NCBI RefSeq assembly: GCF_001517425.1
Contig: NZ_FBWL01000168.1
Location: 80,138-144,137 of the forward strand
DNA: 64,000 nucleotides
Direction of reading: 5' to 3'
Source of the DNA: Clostridium sp. C105KSO13
GTDB lineage: Bacteria; Bacillota; Clostridia; Lachnospirales; Lachnospiraceae
Position 1 is the first letter of the stretch; each line of letters opens with the position of its first letter. The notes beneath the pieces are model-generated. The model saw only the letters and a list, made by a program, of their open reading frames with translations, was not told where the DNA came from and ran no database searches. Positions 26,124 through 35,278 of the stretch are shown here, one piece after another. Both the position numbers and the translations under genes were made by a program.

Positions 26124-28499
26124 ATGTATCAGGTGACGAAAAGAGATGGGAAAATAGCAGATTTCAATCTTTCCAAGATCAGCGAAGCAATCAGAAAGGC
26201 TTTTGAGGCACAGGAGAAGCAGTATAATCAGGATATTATTGATTTGCTTTCATTGAAGGTCACAGCAGACTTTGAACCTAAGATAAAAGAGAATCTTGTT
26301 TTTGTAGAGGATATACAGGACAGTGTAGAAGCAGTACTAATTAAAGCCGGATATGCAGATATTGCAAAGAGCTATATTTTGTACAGAAAGCAGAGAGAGA
26401 AGGTTCGTAATCTAAATTCCACCCTTCTGGATTATAAAGAAATCGTGGACAGTTATGTGAAGGTTACAGACTGGAGAGTAAAAGAGAACTCTACAGTTAC
26501 CTATTCCGTAGGAGGGCTGATATTAAGCAACTCAGGTGCCATTACGGCAAATTACTGGCTTTCTGAGATTTATGATGAGGAGATTGGAAATGCCCACAAG
26601 AACGCGGACATTCATATTCATGATCTTTCTATGCTTACAGGATACTGTGCGGGTTGGTCTCTAAAACAGTTGATTGAGGAAGGCCTGGGCGGAATTCCGG
26701 GAAGAATTACATCTGCACCGGCAAAGCATTTAAGCGTTCTCTGCAATCAGATGGTTAACTTTCTTGGAATTATGCAGAATGAATGGGCTGGCGCACAGGC
26801 TTTTTCCTCTTTTGACACATACCTTGCTCCTTTCGTTAAGACAGACAACCTGACCTATCCTGAAGTAAAAAAAAGTATTGAATCTTTCATATACGGGGTG
26901 AATATTCCTTCGCGCTGGGGAACTCAATCACCGTTTTCTAACATTACCCTGGACTGGACGGTTCCCAATGATCTGGCACATCTTCCGGCAATTGTAGGGG
27001 GAAAAGAGCAGAACTTCACATACGGAGACTGCAAGACGGAGATGGACATGATCAATAGGGCTTTTATTGAGACAATGATAGAAGGGGATGCACAGGGCAG
27101 AGGCTTCCAGTATCCAATACCGACCTACTCCATTACCAGTGACTTTGACTGGGGAGATACAGAGAACAACCGTCTGTTGTTTGAAATGACCGCCAAGTAT
27201 GGCACGCCTTATTTCTCAAATTATATCAATAGTGATATGGAGCCTAGCGATGTCAGAAGTATGTGCTGCCGCCTGCGCCTGGATTTAAGAGAGCTTCGAA
27301 AGAAGTCCGGTGGTTTCTTCGGAAGCGGCGAGAGTACAGGCTCCGTAGGTGTTGTCACCATTAATATGCCTAGGATTGCCTATCTGGCATCTGACGAGGC
27401 AGGTTTTTATAAACGCCTTGATAAGATGATGGATATTGCAGCCAGATCTCTTCACACAAAGAGGACAGTTATCACAAAGCTTCTGAACGAAGGACTGTAT
27501 CCATATACAAAAAGATACCTTGGTTCCTTCGAGAACCATTTCTCTACAATCGGTCTGATTGGTATGAATGAGGCTGGATTGAATGCAAAATGGATTGGAA
27601 AGGACATGACAGACGAAGCAACACAGCAATTTACAAAAGAAGTGCTGAATCACATGCGGGAACGTTTATCTGATTATCAGGAAATGTACGGTGACCTGTA
27701 TAATCTGGAAGCTACTCCTGCAGAGTCTACAACCTACCGTCTTGCAAAGCATGATGTTGCACAGTTTTCTGACATCATTACTGCAGCAGAGGGCGACGGG
27801 ACACCCTATTACACGAACAGCTCCCATTTACCAGTGAGCTACACAGAGGATGTATTTGAGGCCCTTGATATTCAGGATGATCTCCAGACACTTTACACCT
27901 CCGGAACTGTATTCCACACATTTTTGGGAGAAAAGCTTCCAGACTGGAAAGCTGCGGCATCACTGGTAAGGAAGATTGCAGAAAATTATAAATTACCTTA
28001 CTATACAATATCCCCTACTTATTCTATCTGCAAGAGCCACGGATATATTTCAGGGGAGCACTTTAAGTGTCCGCACTGTGGCGGGGAAACAGAGGTTTAC
28101 AGCCGTATTACAGGCTATTATCGGCCGGTGAAGAACTGGAATGACGGAAAGGTTCAGGAATTCAAAGACCGCAAGGTGTATGATATGTCCCACTCGCATC
28201 TTCAGAGGATAAACCCTGGGACACAGAATTCTGCCGGGCAGGATGCAGAACCACGGCTGTCAGGGGACGAATCCAAGTTCTATTTGTTTACAACAAAAAC
28301 CTGTCCTAACTGCAAGATGGCGGTAAGCACCCTGGAAAAGGCAAATATAGAATATGAAATCATAGATGCGGAGGATAATGCAGAACTTGTAAAACAGTAT
28401 GGTGTGATGCAGGCCCCGACGCTGATAATCGTTGACGGAGATAAAGTACAGAAACTGGCAAATGCGTCGAATATTAAAGCTTATGCAGAGGAACAATAG
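26124..28499 (+). CDS. nrdD: Anaerobic ribonucleoside-triphosphate reductase with fused C-terminal redoxin domain
   Basis: 791 residues. The ATP-cone (about 1-90) controls activity allosterically. The ten-stranded barrel carries Cys175 (LTGYCAGW) and the Cys381-Cys382 pair (SMCCRLRLD). The glycyl radical is predicted on Gly664 (RITGYYRPV), next to the zinc-site pair CPHC (649-652). From about 715 to the end a glutaredoxin/thioredoxin-like domain follows, with CPNC (727-730) and a cis-Pro in APTLII. Standard formate-dependent NrdD proteins are about 80 residues shorter and lack this domain. The thioredoxin reductase gene 20 nt downstream suggests that NADPH, not formate, is the electron source. 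Confidence 0.93.
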   Translation: MYQVTKRDGKIADFNLSKISEAIRKAFEAQEKQYNQDIIDLLSLKVTADFEPKIKENLVFVEDIQDSVEAVLIKAGYADIAKSYILYRKQREKVRNLNSTLLDYKEIVDSYVKVTDWRVKENSTVTYSVGGLILSNSGAITANYWLSEIYDEEIGNAHKNADIHIHDLSMLTGYCAGWSLKQLIEEGLGGIPGRITSAPAKHLSVLCNQMVNFLGIMQNEWAGAQAFSSFDTYLAPFVKTDNLTYPEVKKSIESFIYGVNIPSRWGTQSPFSNITLDWTVPNDLAHLPAIVGGKEQNFTYGDCKTEMDMINRAFIETMIEGDAQGRGFQYPIPTYSITSDFDWGDTENNRLLFEMTAKYGTPYFSNYINSDMEPSDVRSMCCRLRLDLRELRKKSGGFFGSGESTGSVGVVTINMPRIAYLASDEAGFYKRLDKMMDIAARSLHTKRTVITKLLNEGLYPYTKRYLGSFENHFSTIGLIGMNEAGLNAKWIGKDMTDEATQQFTKEVLNHMRERLSDYQEMYGDLYNLEATPAESTTYRLAKHDVAQFSDIITAAEGDGTPYYTNSSHLPVSYTEDVFEALDIQDDLQTLYTSGTVFHTFLGEKLPDWKAAASLVRKIAENYKLPYYTISPTYSICKSHGYISGEHFKCPHCGGETEVYSRITGYYRPVKNWNDGKVQEFKDRKVYDMSHSHLQRINPGTQNSAGQDAEPRLSGDESKFYLFTTKTCPNCKMAVSTLEKANIEYEIIDAEDNAELVKQYGVMQAPTLIIVDGDKVQKLANASNIKAYAEEQ

Positions 28500-28519
28500 G
28501 ATTAAAGGGAGGAATGATT

Positions 28520-29428
28520 ATGTATGATATAGGAATCATTGGAGGTGGTACGGCCGGATTGACGGCCGCCATCTATGGTCAGAGGGCTGGAAAAACTACG
28601 CTGGTTTTTGAGAGCGGCAGTTTTGGCGGCCAGATTGTCTCCACTTACAGGATTGAGAACTACCCTGGTATAGCAAATGTAAGTGGAAGTGACTTCTCCG
28701 GGAATCTTTTAGAACAGGCTCAGAATCTGGGGGCGGAAACTGTTACAGAACAGGTTACAGGAATCCGGGACAAAGATGGAGTTAAGATTATAGTAACTAC
28801 AGGAAAAGAGTATCCGTGTAAAGCAGTAATTATTGCATCTGGGGTAACTCAGCGACATATGGGACTGGAAAAAGAGTTGAAACTCACCGGCTCAGGTGTT
28901 TCTTACTGTGCGACCTGCGACGGAGCATTTTTCCGTGGTCGGGATGTGGCAGTAATCGGAGGCGGCAACACCGCATTGGAAGATGCAGAGTTCCTCACTA
29001 ATTATTGCAGCAAAGTCTACGTGGTACACAGACGGGACGAATTCCGTGGGGATAGTACCGCAGTGGATATATTGAAAAAAAGAGATAATGTGGAATTTGT
29101 GCTCAGCGCTACAGTAAAGGACATTGTCGGGGAGACGATGGTGGAAGGCCTTATATTAAGCAACAAGAAAACCGGGCAGGATTTTCAGATAAATGTATCA
29201 GGGGTCTTTGTGGCAATCGGACAGATTCCGCAAAATCAGATATTCAGTGAATATGTGAAGCTGGACGGAGCCGGGTTTATTCTTGCGGCAGAAGACTGCG
29301 TCACCTCACATCCGGGAGTATTTGCTGCGGGAGACTGCAGGACAAAAGAAGTGCGCCAGCTGACAACAGCCTCAGCCGACGGAGCGGTAGCTGCCCTGGC
29401 GGCCTGCAAATATCTCAGCAGAGAATAG
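28520..29428 (+). CDS. trxB: Thioredoxin reductase
   Basis: 302 residues. It has an FAD-binding GGGTAGLTAAIYG motif, the redox pair CATC (Cys130, Cys133), an NADPH-binding GGGNTALEDA motif and the C-terminal FAAGDC. It reduces thioredoxin-like disulfides with NADPH. ATG 28514 sits almost on the GGGAGG, so ATG 28520, 7 nt downstream, is preferred. It is co-transcribed with nrdD, and its likely substrate is the redoxin domain fused to NrdD. Confidence 0.93.
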   Translation: MYDIGIIGGGTAGLTAAIYGQRAGKTTLVFESGSFGGQIVSTYRIENYPGIANVSGSDFSGNLLEQAQNLGAETVTEQVTGIRDKDGVKIIVTTGKEYPCKAVIIASGVTQRHMGLEKELKLTGSGVSYCATCDGAFFRGRDVAVIGGGNTALEDAEFLTNYCSKVYVVHRRDEFRGDSTAVDILKKRDNVEFVLSATVKDIVGETMVEGLILSNKKTGQDFQINVSGVFVAIGQIPQNQIFSEYVKLDGAGFILAAEDCVTSHPGVFAAGDCRTKEVRQLTTASADGAVAALAACKYLSRE

Positions 29429-29450
29429 AAGATTACATTGTTGGAAAAAA

Positions 29451-29475
29451 GGGCGGGAGATTAATTCTCCCACCC
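29451..29475. terminator. Terminator between trxB and the convergent membrane-protein gene
   Basis: GGGCGGGAGA and TCTCCCACCC form a GC-rich stem with one mismatch. The A-run at 29445-29450 becomes a T-run on the minus strand, making this a good intrinsic terminator for the minus-strand genes and probably a stop for trxB as well. Confidence 0.75.
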
Positions 29476-29508
29476 TAAAGCTTTTCCTTTTCATTTTTTT
29501 ACGCCGGT

Positions 29509-30009
29509 TCAATCCATCCAAAGCTTCATTCCCATCCAGGATTTCATATGCTTCAGCATTGTTTCATCGGGTTCTATGATGATACAGGTACTCTTCTGAT
29601 CTATAAAAGTTATCATAGAGAAAGGCTTTGCCGAACTATCTCCTGACGAGAAGTCCATGGTTTTGTCAGGATGGTAGGAGTTCATGCGGGATGAGCCTTT
29701 GGGTGCAATAATTTCGGCCTGCTGAATGTCCAATGTAAGCAGTTTTTTCCTTTTGGCCTTACTGTAGATGGCGTCGACTTCCAGGTCATGATTGAGCAGT
29801 GTATATTCATACTCCACATTGAGCTTTTGAAAAAGAAAGTAGTAAGCCAGCACGGCAAGGACTATTGTAATTACTATACTCAAAAAACCAAGCAGAGGCA
29901 GTGTAAGAAGTAAGAACAGAGTGATGACTACAGTGACCACAATTCGAATGAGGTTCTCTTTCAGGCCGGATTTATGTGTTACAAGTTGTTCATAAAAACT
30001 ATCGTTCAT
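29509..30009 (-). CDS. Small membrane protein, DUF6106-like
   Basis: 166 residues. An N-terminal cytoplasmic segment of about 20 residues is followed by two closely spaced membrane helices (about 23-62), then a soluble domain of about 100 residues with alternating strands (VEYEYTLLNHDLEVDAIYSK). This resembles the DUF6106 group of Clostridia, a resemblance from memory only. It follows the PucR-type regulator by 1 nt, so the two are co-expressed. The function is unknown. Confidence 0.65.
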   Translation of the reverse strand: MNDSFYEQLVTHKSGLKENLIRIVVTVVITLFLLLTLPLLGFLSIVITIVLAVLAYYFLFQKLNVEYEYTLLNHDLEVDAIYSKAKRKKLLTLDIQQAEIIAPKGSSRMNSYHPDKTMDFSSGDSSAKPFSMITFIDQKSTCIIIEPDETMLKHMKSWMGMKLWMD

Positions 30010-30010
30010 G

Positions 30011-30919
30011 TTAAGAGTTCCTTTCTGTCTGTAAATAATTTATGACCATTATGGCAATTTTGAGGGTCATAGCATCCTCAAATTTTCGTATATCCAATCC
30101 GGTCTTTTTCTCTATCTGTTCCAGGCGGTAGATCAGAGTATTTCTGTGCATATGCAGCTGGCGGGAGGTTTCTGCAATATTCAGATTATTCTGGAAGAAC
30201 TTATTGATGGCGGCAGTGGTCTCCCCATCGAAGGGCTCCGGGGTGCCGCTGCCGAATATTTCTTTCAGGAAATTCTCACAGATGCCGGAGGGGAGCCGGT
30301 AAATCAATCTTCCGACACCCAGCCGGTTGTAGGGGAAAACAGTCTGTCCGGAATAAAAAAGCTTTCCCACCTGAAGAGCCAGACTGGTCTCTCGAAATGC
30401 GCCGGGAAGTTCCGACAAAGTGCTTATGTTTCCACTGTATGCAACTTTAACATGAGCCAGTGCTTCCATATTCAGCGTATCTACAATTGTGTGAGACAGG
30501 TGGTCCATATGCTCATCTGTCTCAGACACCTTTAAAGGCCTAAGAATGGCAATACTCTTTTCACTCATGGATACCAAGTAAGTCTTGGACTGGGACGGAA
30601 AAAGGTTTTTCAAAACCTGCAATACCGTGTCATCCAACAGCTTTATGGTTTCTGCCAGAAATAATACTCTGGGGATTTCAGGGTCAATGTGCAGGTTGGA
30701 GGCGCGTTTTAAAATGTCATAGGACGGAATGCCCTCTGTCATCAGGCTCTGTAGAAAGTGGTTTTTGCTGTACTTTTCTTTATAGGCCAGAGAGAGACTA
30801 TGAATCTGCGTAAGCGCAAACTCCTGCTCTTGGGGGGAATCAGTATGAACATCCAGGCTGATTCCTGTAACTTTCTTCAGTTCTGATAATGCTTTGTTCA
30901 ACTCCGGCGTATGTTCCAT
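30011..30919 (-). CDS. PucR/CdaR-type transcriptional regulator
   Basis: 302 residues. The C-terminal HTH_30 domain is clear (FFQNNLNIAETSRQLHMHRNTLIYRLEQIEKKTG, ending near the C-terminus). The N-terminal part is a GGDEF-like/CdaR domain without catalytic motifs. Members regulate sugar-acid, purine or amino-acid use. An in-frame ATG nine codons upstream lacks a ribosome binding site; GGGGG 6-7 nt before ATG 30919 sets the start. It lies downstream of the MsmK ATPase gene but behind a terminator. Confidence 0.82.
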   Translation of the reverse strand: MEHTPELNKALSELKKVTGISLDVHTDSPQEQEFALTQIHSLSLAYKEKYSKNHFLQSLMTEGIPSYDILKRASNLHIDPEIPRVLFLAETIKLLDDTVLQVLKNLFPSQSKTYLVSMSEKSIAILRPLKVSETDEHMDHLSHTIVDTLNMEALAHVKVAYSGNISTLSELPGAFRETSLALQVGKLFYSGQTVFPYNRLGVGRLIYRLPSGICENFLKEIFGSGTPEPFDGETTAAINKFFQNNLNIAETSRQLHMHRNTLIYRLEQIEKKTGLDIRKFEDAMTLKIAIMVINYLQTERNS

Positions 30920-30944
30920 CAAAATCCCCCGTACATATAGAATC

Positions 30945-30980
30945 AAAGAGGCTGCACTTTTATAGCACAGCCCCTCTTTT
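30945..30980 (-). terminator. Terminator of the MsmK/UgpC ATPase gene
   Basis: On the minus strand AAAGAGGGGCTGTGC pairs with GTGCAGCCTCTTT (one bulge) and is followed by a T-rich stretch. It lies about 25 nt after the ATPase stop. Confidence 0.75.
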
Positions 30981-31004
30981 AGTTTATATCATTATTCTAA
31001 AACA

Positions 31005-32117
31005 TTAGTTAACAATCGTCAACTCTGTTTCTTTGTCAAACAGATGAATTTTTTCCATATCCAGAGCAAAAATGGCGTCGTCACCGGTTCTCAGTGTTGT
31101 TCGCGGATTGACACGGGCTGTCATCTGAGTGCCTTCTACATCAAAATACAGGAACACTTCAGCTCCGAGAAGCTCATATACTTTGATTTTAGAATTAATC
31201 ACACTGTCAGGTGAACTATTGATAAAAGATTCCGAGTCGTGTACGTCTTCCGGACGGATACCAAGAACAACTGTCTTGCCATCATATTTACCGTCGAGCA
31301 GGGCTTTTTTCTTAGAAGCGGGTACTTTCAGAACATGCTCTCCTACAGTAAGAGTTACATCTTTGCCGTTTACTTTGACCGTTGCATCCGTGAAGTTCAT
31401 CTGAGGAGAGCCAATAAACCCGGCAACAAACAGATTGCAGGGGGTATTATATAAGTTCTGTGGTGTGTCTACCTGCTGTACAACACCATCTTTCATAACG
31501 ACAATTCTTGTACCCAGTGTCATAGCTTCTGTCTGGTCATGGGTTACATAGATGATGGTTGCGCCAAGATTCTCATGAAGTTTGGAAATTTCGATACGCA
31601 TCTGTACTCTAAGCTTTGCATCCAGGTTGGAAAGGGGCTCATCCATCAGGAAAACCTTCGGATGACGCACAATGGCACGACCCATGGCAACACGCTGTCT
31701 TTGTCCGCCGGACAGAGCTTTTGGCTTGCGGTCGAGAAGCTTTTCCAGGTCCAGGATTCTTGCAGCTTCACGTACTTTCTTATCGATTTCATTTTTTGGT
31801 ACCTTGCGAAGTTTCAGGCCGAATGCCATATTGTCATACACTGTCATATGAGGATACAGCGCATAGTTCTGGAATACCATTGCGATATCACGGTCTTTTG
31901 GTTCCACGTCATTCATAACCTTACCGTCAATCTCCAGTGTTCCGCCTGTAATGTCTTCCAAGCCTGCAATCATACGGAGTGTGGTGGATTTTCCACAGCC
32001 GGATGGTCCTACAAAAATGATAAACTCTTTGTCTTCAATATCCAGATCAAAGTCTTTTACTGCCTGAAATCCATTAGGATATACTTTTTGAATTCCCTTT
32101 AATGATAAACTTGCCAT
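31005..32117 (-). CDS. ugpC: Sugar ABC transporter ATPase (MsmK/UgpC/MalK type)
   Basis: 370 residues. The nucleotide-binding domain has Walker A GPSGCGKST (37-45), signature LSGGQRQRVAMGRAI and Walker B VFLMDEPLSNLD. The C-terminal TOBE/MalK regulatory domain starts near 240. The gene stands alone, without permeases or binding protein. This matches the shared multi-sugar ATPases (MsmK/MsmX) that energise several carbohydrate importers in Firmicutes. AAGGAGG precedes the ATG, and a strong minus-strand promoter lies 45-75 nt upstream. Confidence 0.92.
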   Translation of the reverse strand: MASLSLKGIQKVYPNGFQAVKDFDLDIEDKEFIIFVGPSGCGKSTTLRMIAGLEDITGGTLEIDGKVMNDVEPKDRDIAMVFQNYALYPHMTVYDNMAFGLKLRKVPKNEIDKKVREAARILDLEKLLDRKPKALSGGQRQRVAMGRAIVRHPKVFLMDEPLSNLDAKLRVQMRIEISKLHENLGATIIYVTHDQTEAMTLGTRIVVMKDGVVQQVDTPQNLYNTPCNLFVAGFIGSPQMNFTDATVKVNGKDVTLTVGEHVLKVPASKKKALLDGKYDGKTVVLGIRPEDVHDSESFINSSPDSVINSKIKVYELLGAEVFLYFDVEGTQMTARVNPRTTLRTGDDAIFALDMEKIHLFDKETELTIVN

Positions 32118-32162
32118 TTAAACAGCCTCCTTGAAAATAGGGTTTCTTTGTTTGCTAAGACA

Positions 32163-32191
32163 AGTATAATAAATATATAAAGGAGTGACAA
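32163..32191 (-). promoter_or_regulatory. Promoter of the MsmK/UgpC ATPase gene
   Basis: On the minus strand TTGTCA (32186-32191), 17 nt, TATACT (32163-32168). The predicted transcript begins about 40 nt before the start codon. Confidence 0.75.
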
Positions 32192-32330
32192 TAGCACTGG
32201 TAACCAAAAAAAAGAGCAGATTGTGTAAGCTTCAACCATATAAATATGCTATACTAAATCATGTTTCCTAAAAGACGAAGTCTAAAAAGCAGCCTTTCAG
32301 CGAGCATGCAAGAATGAAACGGAGGTTTGT

Positions 32331-32936
32331 ATGGAGAAAATATTGGATTACTTTACTATAGAAGGAGCTCTGGGCGGAAGCCAGGACTGGTTTACAAATG
32401 TGGTGATGAATATCGGTGGCTGTGCTGCTGCAACCGCCTGCGATTCCTGTATCTATTTCGCACTGAATCAGGGGCAGAAGCATCTTTATCCCTATGATGT
32501 AGAACATCTGACAAAGAAAGAGTATGTACAGTTTGCAATGGAAATGAAACCCTATATAAAGCCAAGAATAGGGGGCGTAAAGAAACTGTCCATGTTTATA
32601 GACGGCTTTTCAAAATACCTCAGAGACGTGGGAGATACAAGGCTTGACATGCGTGGATTTAGCGGTACTCATACAGCTGATGAGGCAAAGGCTCTGATAA
32701 AAAAACAGATTGATGCAAGCTTCCCCGTTCCTTACCTTATGTTGAAGCATAGAAATCCTAAATTTGAAGACTTTCTGTGGCATTGGTTTTTATGTTTTGG
32801 ATATGAGGAAAAAGACGAAGACTTCCATATAAAAGTAGCTACTTACGGGGCAGCATCTTCTTTTGTACTGGAGGACTTTTGGAACACGGGGTATGAGGAG
32901 AAAGGCGGGTTGATTCAATATACGACTGTGCAGTAA
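32331..32936 (+). CDS. C39-like cysteine-peptidase-fold protein of unknown function
   Basis: 201 residues, no signal peptide. The order of features resembles papain-like C39/BtrH-type folds. A cysteine lies at the start of a helix after a glycine turn (IGGCAAAT, Cys31). Later come the strand FPVPYLML and then a His-aromatic strand ending in a G-Y turn (WHWFLCFGYEE, His151). A final V-A-T-Y-G and E-D-F-W close the fold. That order fits a Cys-His catalytic pair, but the sequence is divergent and activity is not shown. It is flanked by unrelated genes and ends 102 nt before the cyclophilin gene. Confidence 0.55.
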   Translation: MEKILDYFTIEGALGGSQDWFTNVVMNIGGCAAATACDSCIYFALNQGQKHLYPYDVEHLTKKEYVQFAMEMKPYIKPRIGGVKKLSMFIDGFSKYLRDVGDTRLDMRGFSGTHTADEAKALIKKQIDASFPVPYLMLKHRNPKFEDFLWHWFLCFGYEEKDEDFHIKVATYGAASSFVLEDFWNTGYEEKGGLIQYTTVQ

Positions 32937-32957
32937 AGAATTTTTGCTGTAGTTTAA

Positions 32958-32986
32958 TTGACGAACAGTTTATAATCCGCTACAAT
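32958..32986 (+). promoter_or_regulatory. Promoter of the cyclophilin gene
   Basis: TTGACG (32958-32963), 17 nt, TACAAT (32981-32986), about 50 nt upstream of the start codon. Confidence 0.75.
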
Positions 32987-33038
32987 GAGGTGTATTGAGT
33001 AGTTACTTGAATTTTTACAGAAAAGAGGAGTTAAGATT

Positions 33039-33557
33039 ATGGCAAATCCAATCGTTACTTTTGAAATGGAAAACGGAGATATTATGAAGGCAGAATTATA
33101 TCCCAAAGTGGCACCGAACACAGTAAAGAATTTTATCTCTCTTGTGAACAAGAAGTTTTATGACGGCCTTACTTTCCACCGTGTAATCAACGGCTTTATG
33201 ATTCAGGGAGGGTGTCCCGACGGAACAGGTATGGGAGGACCAGGATATACAATTAAAGGCGAGTTTTCTCAGAATGGTGTTGCCAATGACCTGGCACACG
33301 ATGAAGGTGTTCTTTCTATGGCAAGGGCAATGCACCCTGACTCAGCCGGCTCACAGTTTTTTATTATGCACAAAAAATCTCCCCATCTGGACGGAGCATA
33401 TGCAGCCTTCGGAAAGATTACAGAAGGTATGGACATTGTAAACAGGATTGCGGACACAGCTACAGATCACAATGATAAACCATTGGAAGCTCAGGTAATG
33501 AAGCACGTAACAGTGGATACCTGTGGAGAAGAATACAAAGAGCCGGAGAGAGCATAG
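33039..33557 (+). CDS. Peptidyl-prolyl cis-trans isomerase, cyclophilin type
   Basis: 172 residues covering a bacterial cyclophilin domain: NTVKNFISLVNKKFYDG, FHRVINGFMIQGG with the catalytic Arg, and SAGSQFFIMHKKSPHLDG. It has no signal peptide, so it is cytoplasmic. It catalyses proline isomerisation during protein folding. GAGGAG precedes the ATG. The next gene, ecfA1, starts 36 nt downstream on the same strand. Confidence 0.95.
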   Translation: MANPIVTFEMENGDIMKAELYPKVAPNTVKNFISLVNKKFYDGLTFHRVINGFMIQGGCPDGTGMGGPGYTIKGEFSQNGVANDLAHDEGVLSMARAMHPDSAGSQFFIMHKKSPHLDGAYAAFGKITEGMDIVNRIADTATDHNDKPLEAQVMKHVTVDTCGEEYKEPERA

Positions 33558-33593
33558 AACATGAAAACCCGGAGTATTGGGGGGAAGACCAAG

Positions 33594-34454
33594 ATGGATA
33601 TGGTTCAGTCCGAAAAATTGGTTTATGAATATGAAAAGCGGGACGAAGAAGGAAATGTAATTGGTTTGAACCGGGCAGTTGACGGCGTAGATATCGATAT
33701 TCCCGAAGGCAGCTTTGTTGCCATATTGGGGCATAACGGTTCTGGAAAATCCACTCTTGCCAAGCACATGAATGCAATTCTGGTTCCCACCGGTGGGACC
33801 ATGTGGGTGGATGGCAGGGACACAAAAGATCCCATGGAACTCTGGAATGTCCGTCAGTTTGCCGGGATGGTTTTCCAGAATCCGGACAATCAGATTATAG
33901 GAACTGTGGTGGAAGAGGATGTGGGTTTTGGGCCGGAGAATTTAGGGGTTCCCACCCATGAGATATGGAAACGAGTGGAGGAAAGCCTTAAGGCTGTCGG
34001 TATGCTGGCGTACCGTTCCAATTCACCAAATAAGCTTTCGGGGGGACAAAAGCAGCGGGTTGCCATAGCTGGTGTCATCGCTATGGAGCCGAAATGCATT
34101 GTATTGGATGAGCCTACGGCTATGCTGGACCCGAACGGAAGGAAAGAAGTAATCCGAACTGTGCAGGAACTGCGTAGACGCAAGAAGGTTACTGTAATCT
34201 TGATTACCCATTATATGGAAGAGGTGATCGATGCAGATCAGGTATACGTGATGGACAGCGGTCATATTGTGATGCACGGAAGTCCAAGAGAAATATTCAG
34301 CCGTGTGGATGAGCTGAAAACTTACAGAATGGATGTCCCCCAGGTGACAATGCTGGCAGAAGAACTCAAGAAAAGGGGACTTCAGCTCCCTGCCGGGATT
34401 TTAAGAACGGAGGAACTGGTGGAGGCGCTATGTCAATTAAACTCGAACACTTAA
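33594..34454 (+). CDS. ecfA1: Energy-coupling factor transporter ATPase EcfA1
   Basis: 286 residues. It has Walker [10 protein letters not shown], signature [15 protein letters not shown] and Walker [13 protein letters not shown], typical of CbiO/EcfA ATPases. With EcfA2 and EcfT it powers vitamin uptake through exchangeable S components such as RibU or ThiT. An upstream ATG (33561) lacks a ribosome binding site. GGGGGG about 10 nt before ATG 33594 decides the start. It overlaps ecfA2 by 25 nt. No S component is nearby. Confidence 0.93.
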   Translation: MDMVQSEKLVYEYEKRDEEGNVIGLNRAVDGVDIDIPEGSFVAILGHNGSGKSTLAKHMNAILVPTGGTMWVDGRDTKDPMELWNVRQFAGMVFQNPDNQIIGTVVEEDVGFGPENLGVPTHEIWKRVEESLKAVGMLAYRSNSPNKLSGGQKQRVAIAGVIAMEPKCIVLDEPTAMLDPNGRKEVIRTVQELRRRKKVTVILITHYMEEVIDADQVYVMDSGHIVMHGSPREIFSRVDELKTYRMDVPQVTMLAEELKKRGLQLPAGILRTEELVEALCQLNSNT

Positions 34455-35278
34455 ATTATATATACAGCCCCGGAACAGCCTATGAAAAGAAGGCGTTAAA
34501 AGACATCAATCTGGAGATACCCCAGGGAGAATTTGTAGGAATTATCGGACACACTGGTTCTGGAAAGTCTACCTTGATACAGCATTTCAACGGACTGTTA
34601 AAGGCATCCGGGGGTGCACTGTATTATAATGGAGAAAATATTTACCAGGAAGGATATAATATGAAGCAGCTGCGCAGCCAGGTAGGACTGGTGTTCCAGT
34701 ATCCGGAGCACCAGCTTTTTGAGGTGGATGTGTTAAGCGATGTTCGTTTTGGACCGAAGAATCAGGGATTGCCCCAGGATGAATGTGAAAAGCGGGCAAG
34801 AGAAGCACTGGAACTGGTCGGCTTTCCCGAAAAGTATTACCGGCAGTCTCCCTTTGAACTGTCAGGGGGACAGAAGCGTCGTGCTGCCATCGCCGGTGTA
34901 CTGGCTATGAGGCCCAATGTTCTCGTGCTGGATGAACCTACGGCGGGGCTGGATCCAAAAGGACGGGATGATATTTTAAGTCAAGTGGAGCATCTCCACA
35001 AAAATACAAATATGACGGTAATTCTGGTGTCCCACAGTATGGAGGATATTGCCCGGTATGTGGACCGTATTATTGTGATGAACCAGGGAGAAAAGATGTT
35101 TGACGGAAAGCCAAAAGAAGTGTTTTCTCACTACAGAGAATTGGAAAAAGTGGGTCTGGCAGCACCACGGGTGACCTATATCATGCATGCTTTAAAGGCA
35201 CGGGGCATGGACGTACGTACAGATGCGACAACAGTGGAAGAGGCTGCTAAAGAGATTATAAGGAGTTTCCATGATTAG
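34430..35278 (+). CDS. ecfA2: Energy-coupling factor transporter ATPase EcfA2
   Basis: 282 residues. It has Walker [10 protein letters not shown], the Q-loop region [11 protein letters not shown] typical of EcfA2, signature [15 protein letters not shown] and Walker [18 protein letters not shown] lies 4 nt before the ATG within the end of ecfA1. It overlaps ecfT by 8 nt, so the module is translationally coupled. Confidence 0.93.
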   Translation: MSIKLEHLNYIYSPGTAYEKKALKDINLEIPQGEFVGIIGHTGSGKSTLIQHFNGLLKASGGALYYNGENIYQEGYNMKQLRSQVGLVFQYPEHQLFEVDVLSDVRFGPKNQGLPQDECEKRAREALELVGFPEKYYRQSPFELSGGQKRRAAIAGVLAMRPNVLVLDEPTAGLDPKGRDDILSQVEHLHKNTNMTVILVSHSMEDIARYVDRIIVMNQGEKMFDGKPKEVFSHYRELEKVGLAAPRVTYIMHALKARGMDVRTDATTVEEAAKEIIRSFHD

